Source of the DNA: Henckelia pumila
Taxonomy: Eukaryota; Streptophyta; Magnoliopsida; Lamiales; Gesneriaceae
Assembly: GCF_033568475.1 (NCBI RefSeq)
Contig: NW_027331833.1
Coordinates: 6,262,001-6,326,000 of the forward strand
DNA length: 64,000 nucleotides
Reading direction: 5' to 3'
Notes under the pieces: generated by a model
Databases searched by the model: none
What the model saw: the letters and a program-made list of their open reading frames with translations, nothing else
What the model was told of the DNA's origin: nothing
In this document: piece after piece, positions 1 through 10,095 of the stretch
Numbering within the stretch: position 1 is the first letter of the stretch
Layout: every line of letters starts with the position of its first letter
Made by a program: the position numbers and the translations under genes

Positions 1-397
1 AAAATGAGGATCCAATCATTGATAAGAGAATATTTTGTATAACAAGAGATTTTGGTAAAATATGCACTAATCTCAAAGATATGATTTTACGAAAACGTGT
101 ATAACCTTAAGCTTCTACATTGCTACCATTTATAAAATGATTGTCCGGTTTGACCAAAGTTCAATGATGAGTCAGTTTGAACAGCCAACTACATGCGAAA
201 TTATAATCAAATTTTAATTATGCTTTTCCATTTAAAAGTATCCAATTATGTCCGAAAGCCAGATCTAAGTCTTAGGAAGCCTACTTGTTCGTTACTTAGT
301 TCGCCCTCAAATGTGCCAGTGCCGAACAACAGTTTAGATACAATAACATAACAGCATTTACACCAAGATATCAAATTCCCAAGAAACTGCCACATAC

Positions 398-727
398 CCT
401 TTCACCAAGAGCAATGGAAACGCGGTCATGAATCTTAAAATCCGACATCTTGAACTTCATTACATGACTTAATTCATCATCCTCCTCCGAACAACTCACA
501 CCAGCATTATCCTCGGATTCTAATTCCTGCGATACATTGCCTCTAGAAGCAAAAACCTTTACACTCGACCTCCGATCTCTGAGCATAATACAGTGATTAC
601 TCCTTGCCACAGGCAAAGATGTCTGCATATCCGACGAATAATTTCTACAACTCGATAAACTCATCAAACACTGAACTTGAGAATAATCAAAAGCTGAACT
701 GGAGCATACTCCAATTGGTACCGCCAT
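398..727 (-). CDS. First coding exon of an unidentified, possibly plastid-targeted gene (partial)
   Basis: Reading on the minus strand from the ATG at 727-725 gives about 110 codons. The N-terminus is rich in Ser, Cys and Val and poor in acidic residues, which resembles a transit peptide. An acidic stretch (S-E-E-D-D-E) follows, then K-F-K-M-S-D-F-K-I-H-D-R-V-S-I-A-L-G. The exon appears to end at a 5' splice site, AGG|GTATGT, with the intron GT at 397-396; reading on would quickly hit a stop. A splice acceptor (TTTAG) lies 7 bases before the ATG, so an intron interrupts the 5'UTR. The rest of the gene lies left of the window or in exons I cannot see in 1-396. I do not recognise the product. 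Targeting is inferred from composition only. Confidence 0.6.
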
Positions 728-732
728 CACAA

Positions 733-1080
733 TCTAAACCAAACCAAAAAAAAATGAAAAATAAAAATCAACTTACTAATAAATTCAATTCCAGTCGAAG
801 ACTTAGCAAAACATCAATCACCGCTAAAATTCATAAATACAAAGCCTCAGCAACGGATCACATCCTACTTGCAAAAAAAAAATCAAACACACATTTTCCG
901 ACAATATGTAGACAGAGAATATAGCATACCTGAATGCGAGGAAATGGAAGCGTGAGAAATTAACATGAGAAAGTGGTAGAAATAGAGAACACGCGCGTGA
1001 GAGTTGCGTGCACGGAAGCTGTGGAAGCGTTGCAACACGAGCCAATCGCAAGTCTGCGTCCGCCCGCTGTGTAAATATCC
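733..1080 (-). promoter_or_regulatory. 5'UTR exon, 5'UTR intron and probable promoter of the gene at 398-727
   Basis: On the minus strand a donor CAG|GTATGC ends a non-coding exon at 930, and an acceptor TTTAG precedes position 733, so an intron of about 196 bp (929-734) lies just before the start codon. The exon upstream of 930 is CT-rich. Further upstream are a CCAAT-type box (GATTGG, near 1045) and an A/T-rich TATA-like stretch near 1070-1078. Transcription start is inferred. Leader introns next to the ATG are common in plant genes and often raise expression. Confidence 0.5.
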
Positions 1081-2937
1081 CGGGGCTTGTCGTTCTATTG
1101 CAACTGCACTTTATATTCAATTCTTATTAGTCTGTTTTTTAATGAGCGTGAATGTTTGACGTTTAATGGATTATTATGGATAGAGTTGGAAAAAAATCAT
1201 CTAAATTTGACTCCAAATTAGTAGCTATTTTGCTAATATTGTGTGTTTGTACAGTTTTTTTTAAGGCATGTTTGTACGATTTTTTTGTTTATGATAATTT
1301 TACCATCTTTTTGCCCACGGGGCATAGGCGAGTTGATAAGGCCTGAGATGACGTAAGAAGAAATTCATCAGCATTGCAGGTTCGATCATCATGTGAAGCA
1401 TATCTCTTGCTGAAATATTGTGGGCATGTTTTGGGGTTGGCCATGTTGCTTCCTCCTTCAGGTTTCCGCGCTCATGCATATCCCTCGATTTAATCTCGCA
1501 TGATCCAATGAATCTCTGACTCATGTGGAATGATGTCTCTTTCGGTATGAACCCTTCTAGATAATTTTACCTTTTTTTTCATTTCAATATTTTCAAAAAG
1601 GTTTCCTTCAAAAAAAAATATTTTAAAAAAGGTAGAATGTTGATCATAAAATTAGATAGCATGACAATTATCAAAATAAATATGGATAATATTGAAAAAT
1701 GACAACAAATTCATACCATGGTCTATCACCGTTCTCATAATAAATGGAAAAAAATTTGTATTATAGATCATGTCAAAGTTGGTTAGTCTAAGTAACTCGT
1801 TATTTATATAATACTAGTGATCCAACTTTTAAGTTTTTTTTTAATAAAATTTGTTTTTTATTTCTGGTTTGGGAGAAAAGAACGTTCGTTTGGAAGACAT
1901 ATGAGAGAGATGTGAGATGAAATTAGAATTATGGAAGTTGTCAAAATGCTATTTTTCCCTTTACCTTCAGAAAAAAAAAAAGGAAGCTGCGCAGAGAACT
2001 CTCAATGAACAGGGGTAAAATAAAGAAGAAAATTGGTGTCATCTTGACACACCAAAAATAGTTATTAAAGGGTGCCCAAATTTTATATAATAGTATAGAT
2101 ATTAGCGTCTCGTCGCACCTAATGCATGCTTATATAATCATAATTTTTTTTATTAATGTTTCATATATATTTTTAATTAAATTGTAAAATAATAATATTT
2201 AGTAAAAAAAAACAAAAAAGTAAATCAAAGTTTAGAGAACGAAAGAAAAAATAAGGTCACTATTGGTATAATAAAAAAAAAATCTCACTAAATTCAATTA
2301 CTATTCTTCTCTCTCCTTTTATTAATAGTATAGACAATATGATAATAAATATAATATACATGGTATAGATACACGATGTTTGTTAAGTTTGGATCGAATA
2401 ACTTTGTTCGTTATGTTATGAAGAAGTATCGTATTATATATGTTGATTTGAACAAAAAATATTCAAATTATTAAAGTGTTATTGTTATCTACATTTCACG
2501 TCTAAAGTATTATTTTTTCATTGTAGCTATGTATTTTTTGTTAATTATGTTACAAAATAATATTGTGTAATATATGTTGATTTGAGATAAAAATAAAAGA
2601 CATATGAAAAATATTGCGTTTATATCAAAAATATTATTTAACTGCAAAAGTATTGCTTTTAATGTCTAAAGTACATTGCGCACAATGCAATAACATCATT
2701 TTTCATGGTATGATTAAATATTGTGTTAAATGATTATTTGAGTCAAAAAAAATTTATGTCCAAATTATTTTTTTAAAAAAAAAAAAAGCGTATAATTTTT
2801 GTTAGTTACGTTTTGAGAAAATATCATGTAATATGTGTTGGTTTTAGTGAAAAGTACGATTTTTTGAAGTCAAAATTAAGTATCAATTTTCACTACGAGT
2901 ATTAAACGGATTGATCTGTCTCTCGAATAATAAGTTA
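1081..2937. other. AT-rich intergenic DNA with Helitron-like 5' ends
   Basis: No coding sequence is supported. On the minus strand two stretches start with the same bases TCTATACTATTA, one at 2334 and one at 2099. The second is followed by about 280 bp ending near a CTAG at 1814-1817. This looks like the 5' end of plant Helitron-type non-autonomous elements, but I see no convincing 3' hairpin before 1814. The remainder is A/T-rich with several poly-A and poly-T runs. Confidence 0.3.
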
Positions 2938-2970
2938 CTAGCTGCCACACACACGTGTTGCGTGTGTAAC
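2938..2970 (-). mobile_element. Candidate Helitron 3' terminus (hairpin plus CTAG)
   Basis: Read on the minus strand, arms ACACACG and CGTGTGT flank a 5-nt loop, followed after about 9 nt by CTAG (2941-2938) and then T. A short hairpin shortly before CTRR followed by T is the defining 3' end of Helitrons. The matching 5' TC end was not found, so the extent of the element is unknown. Confidence 0.3.
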
Positions 2971-4335
2971 ATATATATGTGAGTGGGACTGAAGAATCGG
3001 TGTGTAATTTGAAATGAATTCAATGTATAAGAACACTGTGGTTCCCACTAATCCACTCCATGTTTGTGCATGCCGATTGTTTTAATGAAATGCATGTAAA
3101 AAAATTTAGGAGCAGCTGAAAAAAATGTGGGAGAAACGTGTGTACTAGATTTAATGGCGGAGCCAGGATTCGAAATCCATCCGGGCTAGAATTTTCGGCA
3201 AGAAAAAAAAATAATGCATAAAAATTAAAACGATGAATAAGATACTTGTTCATTGTGTTAGAAGGGTGTATTCCGAATTCTGAACAAAATCAGCAACAAT
3301 CAGGAACAAGTCGAGGCGAGAGAATCTCTCTTTTCGCAAGACGAAATTGCCCGTTTAATAGTGCTTAACGTTGGCGGCAATCGTCTCTAAGATACAACGA
3401 CTATACAACCGAGATATAGCAGCACAACAAATATCTCAATTTTCGTCGAACGAAAATAAATGTCAACTTTGACTTTGTGAGATATAGGAAAGAATATGCA
3501 GAGAAAATCAGAAAATCAATCGTTTGATGTTATTCCATCTTTTTCTATATGTTTCTCCGCGTTATATATATCATTTATATCAACTGAGTTCCCAAAGAAT
3601 ACGTCTAAAGGCCTAGGGATGCAACCCATGACAGAAAAGCCCAGAAAGAGTCGTGTCTTTTCGGACTGCAAAAGGTGCGCTCGATCGTTCAAAATTAACC
3701 GCCCGGGGGGCCCAATTTTGGCCAAACTTTCTGCCTCGGAAAAAGAAGGGTGCGCTCGGTCAGTAAATTTCCACCGATCGATCGGCCAACTTTTCTCAAG
3801 CATACTGTCTTGCAAGGTGAGGGCTGCGCTCAGTCGATAATTTATGACCGCTCGGGCGCACTAAAAATAATAATAATTTTTTTTTCAATTAAATTTTATC
3901 CAAAAAGAATAATTGATCATAATACCTTGCCACGTCACGCTTCGCCGAGCCGGCCGCGCGTGTGTTTGTTGTATCGACTAGCGTCTTGCCCCTTTACATA
4001 ACATCGTGCCCTAAGAGCTTAATCTCATAATCCAAAGTTGGATTATATAATGTGAGCAATACATTGGAGTTATTCCAATGTGGGATAACTTTCCCTCCAA
4101 TTTATTTCACTAAAATTCAAATTTTTGCATCAATTGGGACAAGCCTTTTGGACAAGTATTTCAAGCCCATTTCATGTCATTTTATTCCAACAATTTATTC
4201 AACATTTTTCCAACACATTGTAGTCTTAAAAAGCTTTTTATTAATAAAATTTTTAATATTTTTTTATGAAATCGTACATAAGATTTAAAAACTTTTGACT
4301 GATATCACAATTCAAATTTGTTTTCAATACAACAT
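2971..4335. repeat. Retroelement-derived sequence with repeated CG-rich inverted motifs
   Basis: No gene is supported. At 3675-3870 there are three units about 75-90 bp apart, each of the form TGCGCTC..., a short AT-rich middle, then ...ACCG..CG. The last unit is a clear inverted repeat ending in GGGCGCA. Similar CGCTCGGGCG-type motifs recur at 31890-32020 inside LTR-like sequence, so this stretch is probably an old LTR remnant. The start of the region (near 3155, GGCGGAGCC) and a point near 4810 (GTCTCCGCCC) carry inverted copies of one short motif, which may be decayed transposon ends. Confidence 0.3.
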
Positions 4336-5505
4336 CATATCAGTAAACGATCAGTGCGATATATAATCTAATATAAATAGAAACTTGAACGGAACCATTA
4401 AACTTTTTTATGAAATAAAAAATTACAATTCTAAAAAAAATTCATTGCAATGTAGTCACTTTAAAAATAAATCAATATCACAAACTAAAAAAAAATAAAA
4501 AAACGCAAGAAGAAATCTAGGTTATAGAAGTAAAAATATTATTTAAAAGATGAATATTTATAGAGATAAAATTTAAATTTGAATCAAATCTAATCAAGAA
4601 CACAAGGACGAAAAACCCCAATTTTGATACATATGGGTTAGTTAATTTTTTTAATTGATACATGCGGGCTATTTAATTTTTTAATTTGACTACTCGGATT
4701 AATATAGCATTGGTCAAAAAATAACATAACGCAAAAAAATATTTCTAAATATATATATAATACATTTTTTAAAAAAAGTTAAAAATGGGTCACTCGGGCT
4801 AACTTGTCTCCGCCCTTGATTATAGTTAGAAGGGTATTTTTTAAATTTACAAAATAACTCATAAAAGTTATTCTGTTTTTATTGTTGATATGAAAGATAT
4901 ATTTGACAAATCACATAAAAATACCAAATATGGTTACTATCAACTACTCTTGCTTTATTAAATCATAAGAGATAGTAAGAGATGAGACCATTGGATAGAG
5001 TTCAACCTACCTTTAAGGGTTTTATCCTAATCATCAATTCAATGTCTTATGATTTGCAACATCAACAATATCTCATTAATTATACTCATGTGTAGAGATA
5101 TAGACCATCGAATACATGATTTTGGTAATACTCATATTGTACTGGAAAACTACTTTCTAACCGTAAGTCAAATTATTTCGATTTCAATTTCCTTGTAGAT
5201 ATTTCGGATCTACTCTTCCAACTTAATTGTCAGGTGAGTATTTTACTCGAAAGAAAGAAGGTAAGTTTTGTTGTCAAAAAAAAATATTTCGATCAAATAA
5301 CTTCTTTTTAATCAAATAATCTTCTTTTAAAAATGCTTCTAGAAACACAAGAATAATGATAGTCAAAAAGACGAAGAAGCTGACCGGCATTTTTCTCCAA
5401 TTTATCTATCTTTATCAAAATAAAAACCATCTCAATAAAATCGTATTTAATTAATAAATATCATAAAATAATCTATATTTTTTTATACAAATATCATTAA
5501 CCAGA

Positions 5506-5510
<5 letters not shown>
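4336..5510. other. AT-rich intergenic DNA, nothing recognised
   Basis: This is low-complexity AT-rich sequence with many short homopolymer runs. I see no open frame of useful length, RNA gene or terminal repeat. Confidence 0.5.
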
Positions 5511-5537
<27 letters not shown>

Positions 5538-5540
5538 ATA
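5511..5540 (+). repeat. Compound microsatellite (TG)n(TA)n
   Basis: About seven TG units are followed directly by about eight TA units. The stretch lies 15 bp before the LTR at 5556. Confidence 0.9.
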
Positions 5541-5555
5541 GTAGTAAATGGTAAT

Positions 5556-5988
5556 TGATGGGTTATTACCCCAATTTAACTTTCTTTTGGGCTCATGCCC
5601 AGTGAATCAATCCATTTGGGTCTCATATTATTTAGTTATTTATTTGGACACTTTATCAATACCCATAAATTCTTAAAAATCTATAAGAGACTGAAGCTCA
5701 TGAAACTCTCCGACTATCTATAAGTAGCTCAAATTCTCTCATTCTTAAGATACGCACTCTATAGTCATATGCTTTAGTTCTTTAAAACTTTTATTGGACA
5801 AATACTGACTTGAGCGTCGGAGTGTTTTCGCTGAAAAACCCCCGGTACCACTCACTTTGCTATGTGATGCAGGTAACAACCCACGAAGTTCATTTTTGGA
5901 ACAGTTCGAGTATTAATCCGGCTATCCAGATCTACAGAGGTTACCCAGACTTTCTCTAATCAGGTAATATCAATTTTTTGCTACATCA
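5556..5988 (+). mobile_element. LTR of a Tat/Ogre-like Ty3/gypsy element (left LTR)
   Basis: This 433-bp sequence starts TGATGGGTTATTACC and ends GCTACATCA (TG...CA). It matches 34249-34680 and 55352-55783 over its whole length with scattered substitutions. The bases just after it (TTGGCGCC, then a GTGAGAACTTG stretch) resemble the TGGCGCCGTCTGTGGGAA-type primer-binding region of Tat/Ogre gypsy elements, so this copy is a left LTR. The copies at 34.2 and 55.3 kb are instead preceded by a purine tract, as a right LTR should be. Confidence 0.6.
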
Positions 5989-6053
5989 TCTTGGCGCCTT
6001 TGGTGAGAACTTGCTCACTGCATCATTGAGAATGCATATTCCATCATAAATAT
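5989..6053 (+). other. Primer-binding-site-like remnant of the Tat-like element
   Basis: The first 25 bases after the LTR look like a diverged gypsy primer binding site. The element is then cut off by the gypsy LTR beginning at 6054. Confidence 0.45.
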
Positions 6054-8236
6054 TGTAGTGACCCTACATTTGAATCACTTACTAATTGGCAACTATGACA
6101 TGCATTAATCTTAATTAAAACATAATTACTTACAGAGTAAAACGTGCGGAAACATAACCCATAATTTACATATCAAACTTAATACAACAGTTCAAGGCTT
6201 AATTCAGTAGTGATACAACCATATCGAAATAACTTAAAGTAAACATTTATATAGCTATAACAAATCCTGTTGTATAACATATCCAACCATGGCTCCGGCT
6301 CCCTAGTCCTGTCTCCAACTCCCAGCTCCGTCCATCCCGCGACCTGCCCCTTGAAATGGGGTGTCCAAGATAATAACTATGACGTGAGCGACTAACGCTC
6401 AGTACATAAATATGAGTAAACATATATATATGATGCATGCAATCGTGATGACTGGTAACGGGTCATCTGATAAGACATGCTCAGTACAGGCGCCACATGA
6501 GTGCTGCAACCTCACGGATTAACCTTTGGGTACAAGCACACTCGTCTAGTACACCGGAGTAATCAGACATACATGTCCCCGCCGTCGTGGTACTCCCAGT
6601 GATAGACTATATACAAGTATAGAGCTGAGCGGCTCAATAATCAGGGTATAACAAGGTATAGGCTCAACATGTATGTGCAAATAACATATGAATATCGAAA
6701 GCAGTAAAACCAGTGTTCTAAATTTTTCCCTAGGCGACCGCCTATGCGCTGCTAGGGCGCTGGGCATCGGGCGCCGGCTGACCGCCCCAAAAAAAGGCTA
6801 GTCGGTCACCCTAGGCGGTCCTGTTCGCCCCTTGGAGGTCCTGGGCGCCCCTAGGCAACGATGGCAAGAGAGGTGAATGGTTGCGGCGGAGAAAAATGGG
6901 TTCGACAGGGCGAGCTCCAAACTTAGAAAAATAGGTATTGGAAGAAAGCTCTTGCAAAGAGGATTCCAAATCTATGCTCAAATCAATTTTTCAAGCAACG
7001 AAGCGGCGTAGATCGGAGCTTGAAGTTTCGAAATGGTGATGAAATGAGGGAAAATATAGAATCTGACGACAGAAAATATGCGAGGAGAGAGAACTAAGAA
7101 AATGCCTAGGGATTTAAAAATTTTTTTGGGCTTTTACTATGCATCTTTTTATGGGCTTTTACTATGCATTTATGGGTTTTAGGATTTTTTTTTTTTGGCT
7201 CATAAAAATAACAACCCAATTAGGTAGAAAAAACAAATTAAAGGATGTTGCATATTTATATTGGGGTTTAAATATTTCTCCAACGTTCGAATAAATCAAT
7301 TTATGTTGATATCATGGAATCCGCCTAGCTGTTCCTAGTCCTCGCCTAGGCGGCCTAGGCGCTGGTCCGGTGCCCGACTAGCGCCTAGAGAATTTTAGAA
7401 CCTTGAGTAAAACATATATCACGCCACATAATAATGTCAAGTAAATGCAACATATAAACATGTATACTCGCTGGCAATCTCAGTCAATATTTACGTACCT
7501 TTAGGCTAGTTCGAGTCTAGTAGGACCTATGTTTCAAGCCTATATTCAAAAATTGACCGTATCACTACATAAGTTCTATAAGCCTTAACTAAGCTAATAA
7601 ATACTTCCAAAACTTAATATGATTCCCGGACCATACCTTTGTCCGTCGTAAGCCCATTGGAGTCGGTTGTTCTGGAGGACTATAATAACACCTTTGTTAT
7701 TCCAGAACCTCTCTATAAACCGATAGGGCCTTCAAGTATATACCTCACACTATATATAACTGAAGAAGGAAACTCGGGAATTCGTATTCAGAAATGAAGT
7801 CTGAAGACCCCTATTTATAGGCCAAGATCCGGCCAAGGTTCGGAGCCTCTGCTCCGGGTTCGGAGCATCCGAACTCTGCATGCATCTGCATGCGTGACAC
7901 TTCACGATCGAAGCGTCCAAACTCGGGATCGGACCGTCCAATCTGATGACTCATGGACACTTGTAAAAACTCGTGGCTTAGTTATCTAAGCTTGCTGGCT
8001 GAGGGAGTTAGGACCGTTCGATCAGGGTTCGGAGCAACTGATCCTGCCCTGCCTCCAAAGTTAAATACTAAACTTCGTTGCCTCCGAAGTGCTGGGTTCG
8101 GAGCCACCGAACTGGCCCATGCACAAAAGTCCATCTTTTGCTTCTAAAGTCCCATTAAGCCTTAGAATTGGTTAAATAACAACTCTTAATCATGATTATC
8201 ATATTATTATCTTAAAATGGAGTCTGAGTTACTGCA
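6054..8236 (-). mobile_element. 3' LTR of a chromovirus-type Ty3/gypsy element (minus strand), interrupted by a hAT miniature element
   Basis: The plus-strand left end is TGTAGTGACCC and the right end is TTACTGCA. Just right of 8236 a purine-rich tract (AAGGTGGGAAGAA on the minus strand) and then the polyprotein C-terminus (8310-8585) fix the orientation as minus. The LTR holds a TATA box (plus 7812-7819, TATAAATA on the minus strand) with repeats of a TTCGGAGC..CCGAAC type upstream of it (about 7830-8130). The same arrangement occurs in the related solo LTR at 32132-33869. Without the nested 695-bp element it is about 1.48 kb long. Confidence 0.7.
6711..7405. mobile_element. Non-autonomous hAT-type element (MITE-like), 695 bp
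   Basis: An exact 8-bp target-site duplication, AGTAAAAC, flanks it (6703-6710 and 7406-7413), the size made by hAT transposases. Terminal inverted repeats match imperfectly: CAGTGTTCTAAATTTTTC at the left and CAAGGTTCTAAAATTC at the right, read inward. Both are followed by subterminal CCTAGGCG motifs, repeated several times in each end in both orientations. There is no transposase coding. It was inserted into the gypsy LTR at 6054-8236. Confidence 0.85.
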
Positions 8237-8309
8237 TTCTTCCCACCTTTAGATATTTCGTCCACGAAATGAACTCTAAAGACAAATCAAGATAATAAGA
8301 AACAAAAAA

Positions 8310-8585
8310 TCATGTTTTATTACAACAAATTGTAATTACACTGATACATGACAATAAAAAATACAAGGCAAACAACTCAGGATATTCTGCCCGCATACGA
8401 CTTTTCTTTTCCCAAGTTGCTTCTTCCACGCCTCGGCGCTGCCACTGCACCATCACAAGTGGCATAGTTTTATTCCGAAACACTTTCTCTTTCCTGTCAA
8501 GGATACAGAGTGGTCGTTCAACATAAGACAAATCTGGTTCTAGCTTAACGTCAGTAGGCTAGATAATATGTGACTCGTTAACTAT
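8310..8585 (-). pseudogene. C-terminal (chromodomain) fragment of a Ty3/gypsy polyprotein
   Basis: The minus-strand frame contains L-S-Y-V-E-R-P-L-C-I-L-D-R-K-E-K-V, then V-Q-W-Q-R-R-G-V-E-E-A-T-W-E and S-R-M-R-A-E-Y-P-E-L-F. This is the familiar end of chromovirus integrase with its chromodomain-like tail, which in these elements directs insertion into particular chromatin. About 60-90 residues remain. An in-frame TAG lies near 8570, and the reverse transcriptase and integrase core are gone. The fragment leads directly into the purine tract and LTR at 8236. It is a non-functional remnant. Confidence 0.8.
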
Positions 8586-8602
8586 ATACTGTCAAAGCAA
8601 CG

Positions 8603-10095
8603 TGTAGTACCTAAAACCCAATCTACTAAATCGCATACATTAAATTTAATAAATATTAGGATTATTATTTTTAAGTTTAATTGATTTAAATTCTTTATTT
8701 GAATTATGTGCTAATAGAATATTTTATTAATTATTCAAATGATTTTATTGTGCAGTTTAAATTGTTTTAATATTTTAATGGTTTAAGCTTGCACATTTAA
8801 ATAATTTTAATAGTTTAGTTTATCATTTAAATGATTTTAACTATTTAGCTTATTTGTTTAAATATTTTAGAGTGTCCAACTTATTTATTTTAAATCATTT
8901 AAGTTTAGCGGTTAGTTATTTTAAATCATTTTAAATGTCTAGCTTATTTATTTAAATTCTTTTTAATTATCCAAATCAGTTTAAAAGATTTTATTTCCTC
9001 TTGTGTATCTATTTAAATTATTTTAAACATTATTCTAGCCTGTTTAATTTATTTTAATCGCTCTGTTTATTGTTTAATTATTTTATTTATCGTTGCGACA
9101 TCAAAATATTTAAAGTTTTGATTTTAATTCTAAGTAGTGTTTAATTTTTGGATTTTCAAACTTAAGTATTTGCGAAAATTTGGGCATAAAACTTCTACTC
9201 GCACCATTTAAAATATTACCTATTATATTATATATCATATTTCATATTTTTTGCACACTTAAAAATTCATGCTGGCTCGACCCAATTTCTATTTCCTTTT
9301 CTCCCTAGTCCAGTTCACGGGCCAATATAGGAATTCACACAGCCCAATCTCGGCCCATTTCCCTTACCCACCTCTCCAAGCCCTAAGCTGATATCAGACT
9401 TTCCTTTCTCCTCATCTCTCGCACGCGATCGACATTTCCTTTCTTCACTCCCAGCTTTCCGCCGCAGCAGCTCCATCTTTCCTCGGCGAGGCATACCTTC
9501 AGGTGAGCTGCACGAGCGTCATCTTTCCTTTTTCAGCTCGATTTCCAGCTGCTCGAGCTCCCCTCCCCATTTCTGATTTTTAAGCATGAGGCAAGATTCA
9601 TGGGCTTCTTTGGCCACCAAGTGGATTATATACTGTGTGATTGTATTTCTTTCTCGCATTTCAAATTCTATTTGAATCTAAGTAGCCACTTGACTGATTA
9701 TCGGTAGACGATCGATGCCCCTATTCTCTTTCCTTCATTAGCTGCCCGGTTCCTCTATAGGTTTCTGTGGAGATTTTTATGCATGCTTTTGGTTGTATTA
9801 TAGTGGTCATTATGTGTTTTGAGTTATTCTTGTGAGTCTCCGAATTTTGTTGCATTTTTGCCCCTCCCCTGTTCGATATTTCTTCTGCCGCTATTTGAGT
9901 ATGTGTTGCTTGAATGGTTGATTGGATGGTCATATAGGGGCTACCATGGGTGAGAGCGTAGCTCACATGGTAGCACCTAGGTTGTGTGAGGGGGCTGGCA
10001 AGATTTGAGGCGAGGGGCTGATTTTTGAGCTAATCTAGGCTTATGAAGGGGGTCGGTCTTATGGGTTTGAATGGGTCTAAGAAGTGGTCATGTCC
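8603..10095 (+). mobile_element. Left part of a long gypsy-like LTR, split by composite A
   Basis: It starts TGTAGTACCTAAAACCC right after the gypsy pol fragment and runs through a long AT-rich stretch of TTTAA-type repeats. A CT-rich section follows, with a possible 5' splice site or leader (CTTCAGGTGAGC) near 9495. The right part continues after 29814. The five bases TGTCC at 10091-10095 are the target-site duplication of composite A. Assignment to gypsy rests on general organisation, not on coding, and the far end is not defined. Confidence 0.4.

Noticed and set aside
3257..4836. Ten-base direct repeat TTAGAAGGGT as a Mutator-type TSD
   Set aside because: No terminal inverted repeats lie inside the two copies, and a chance match is plausible in AT-rich DNA.
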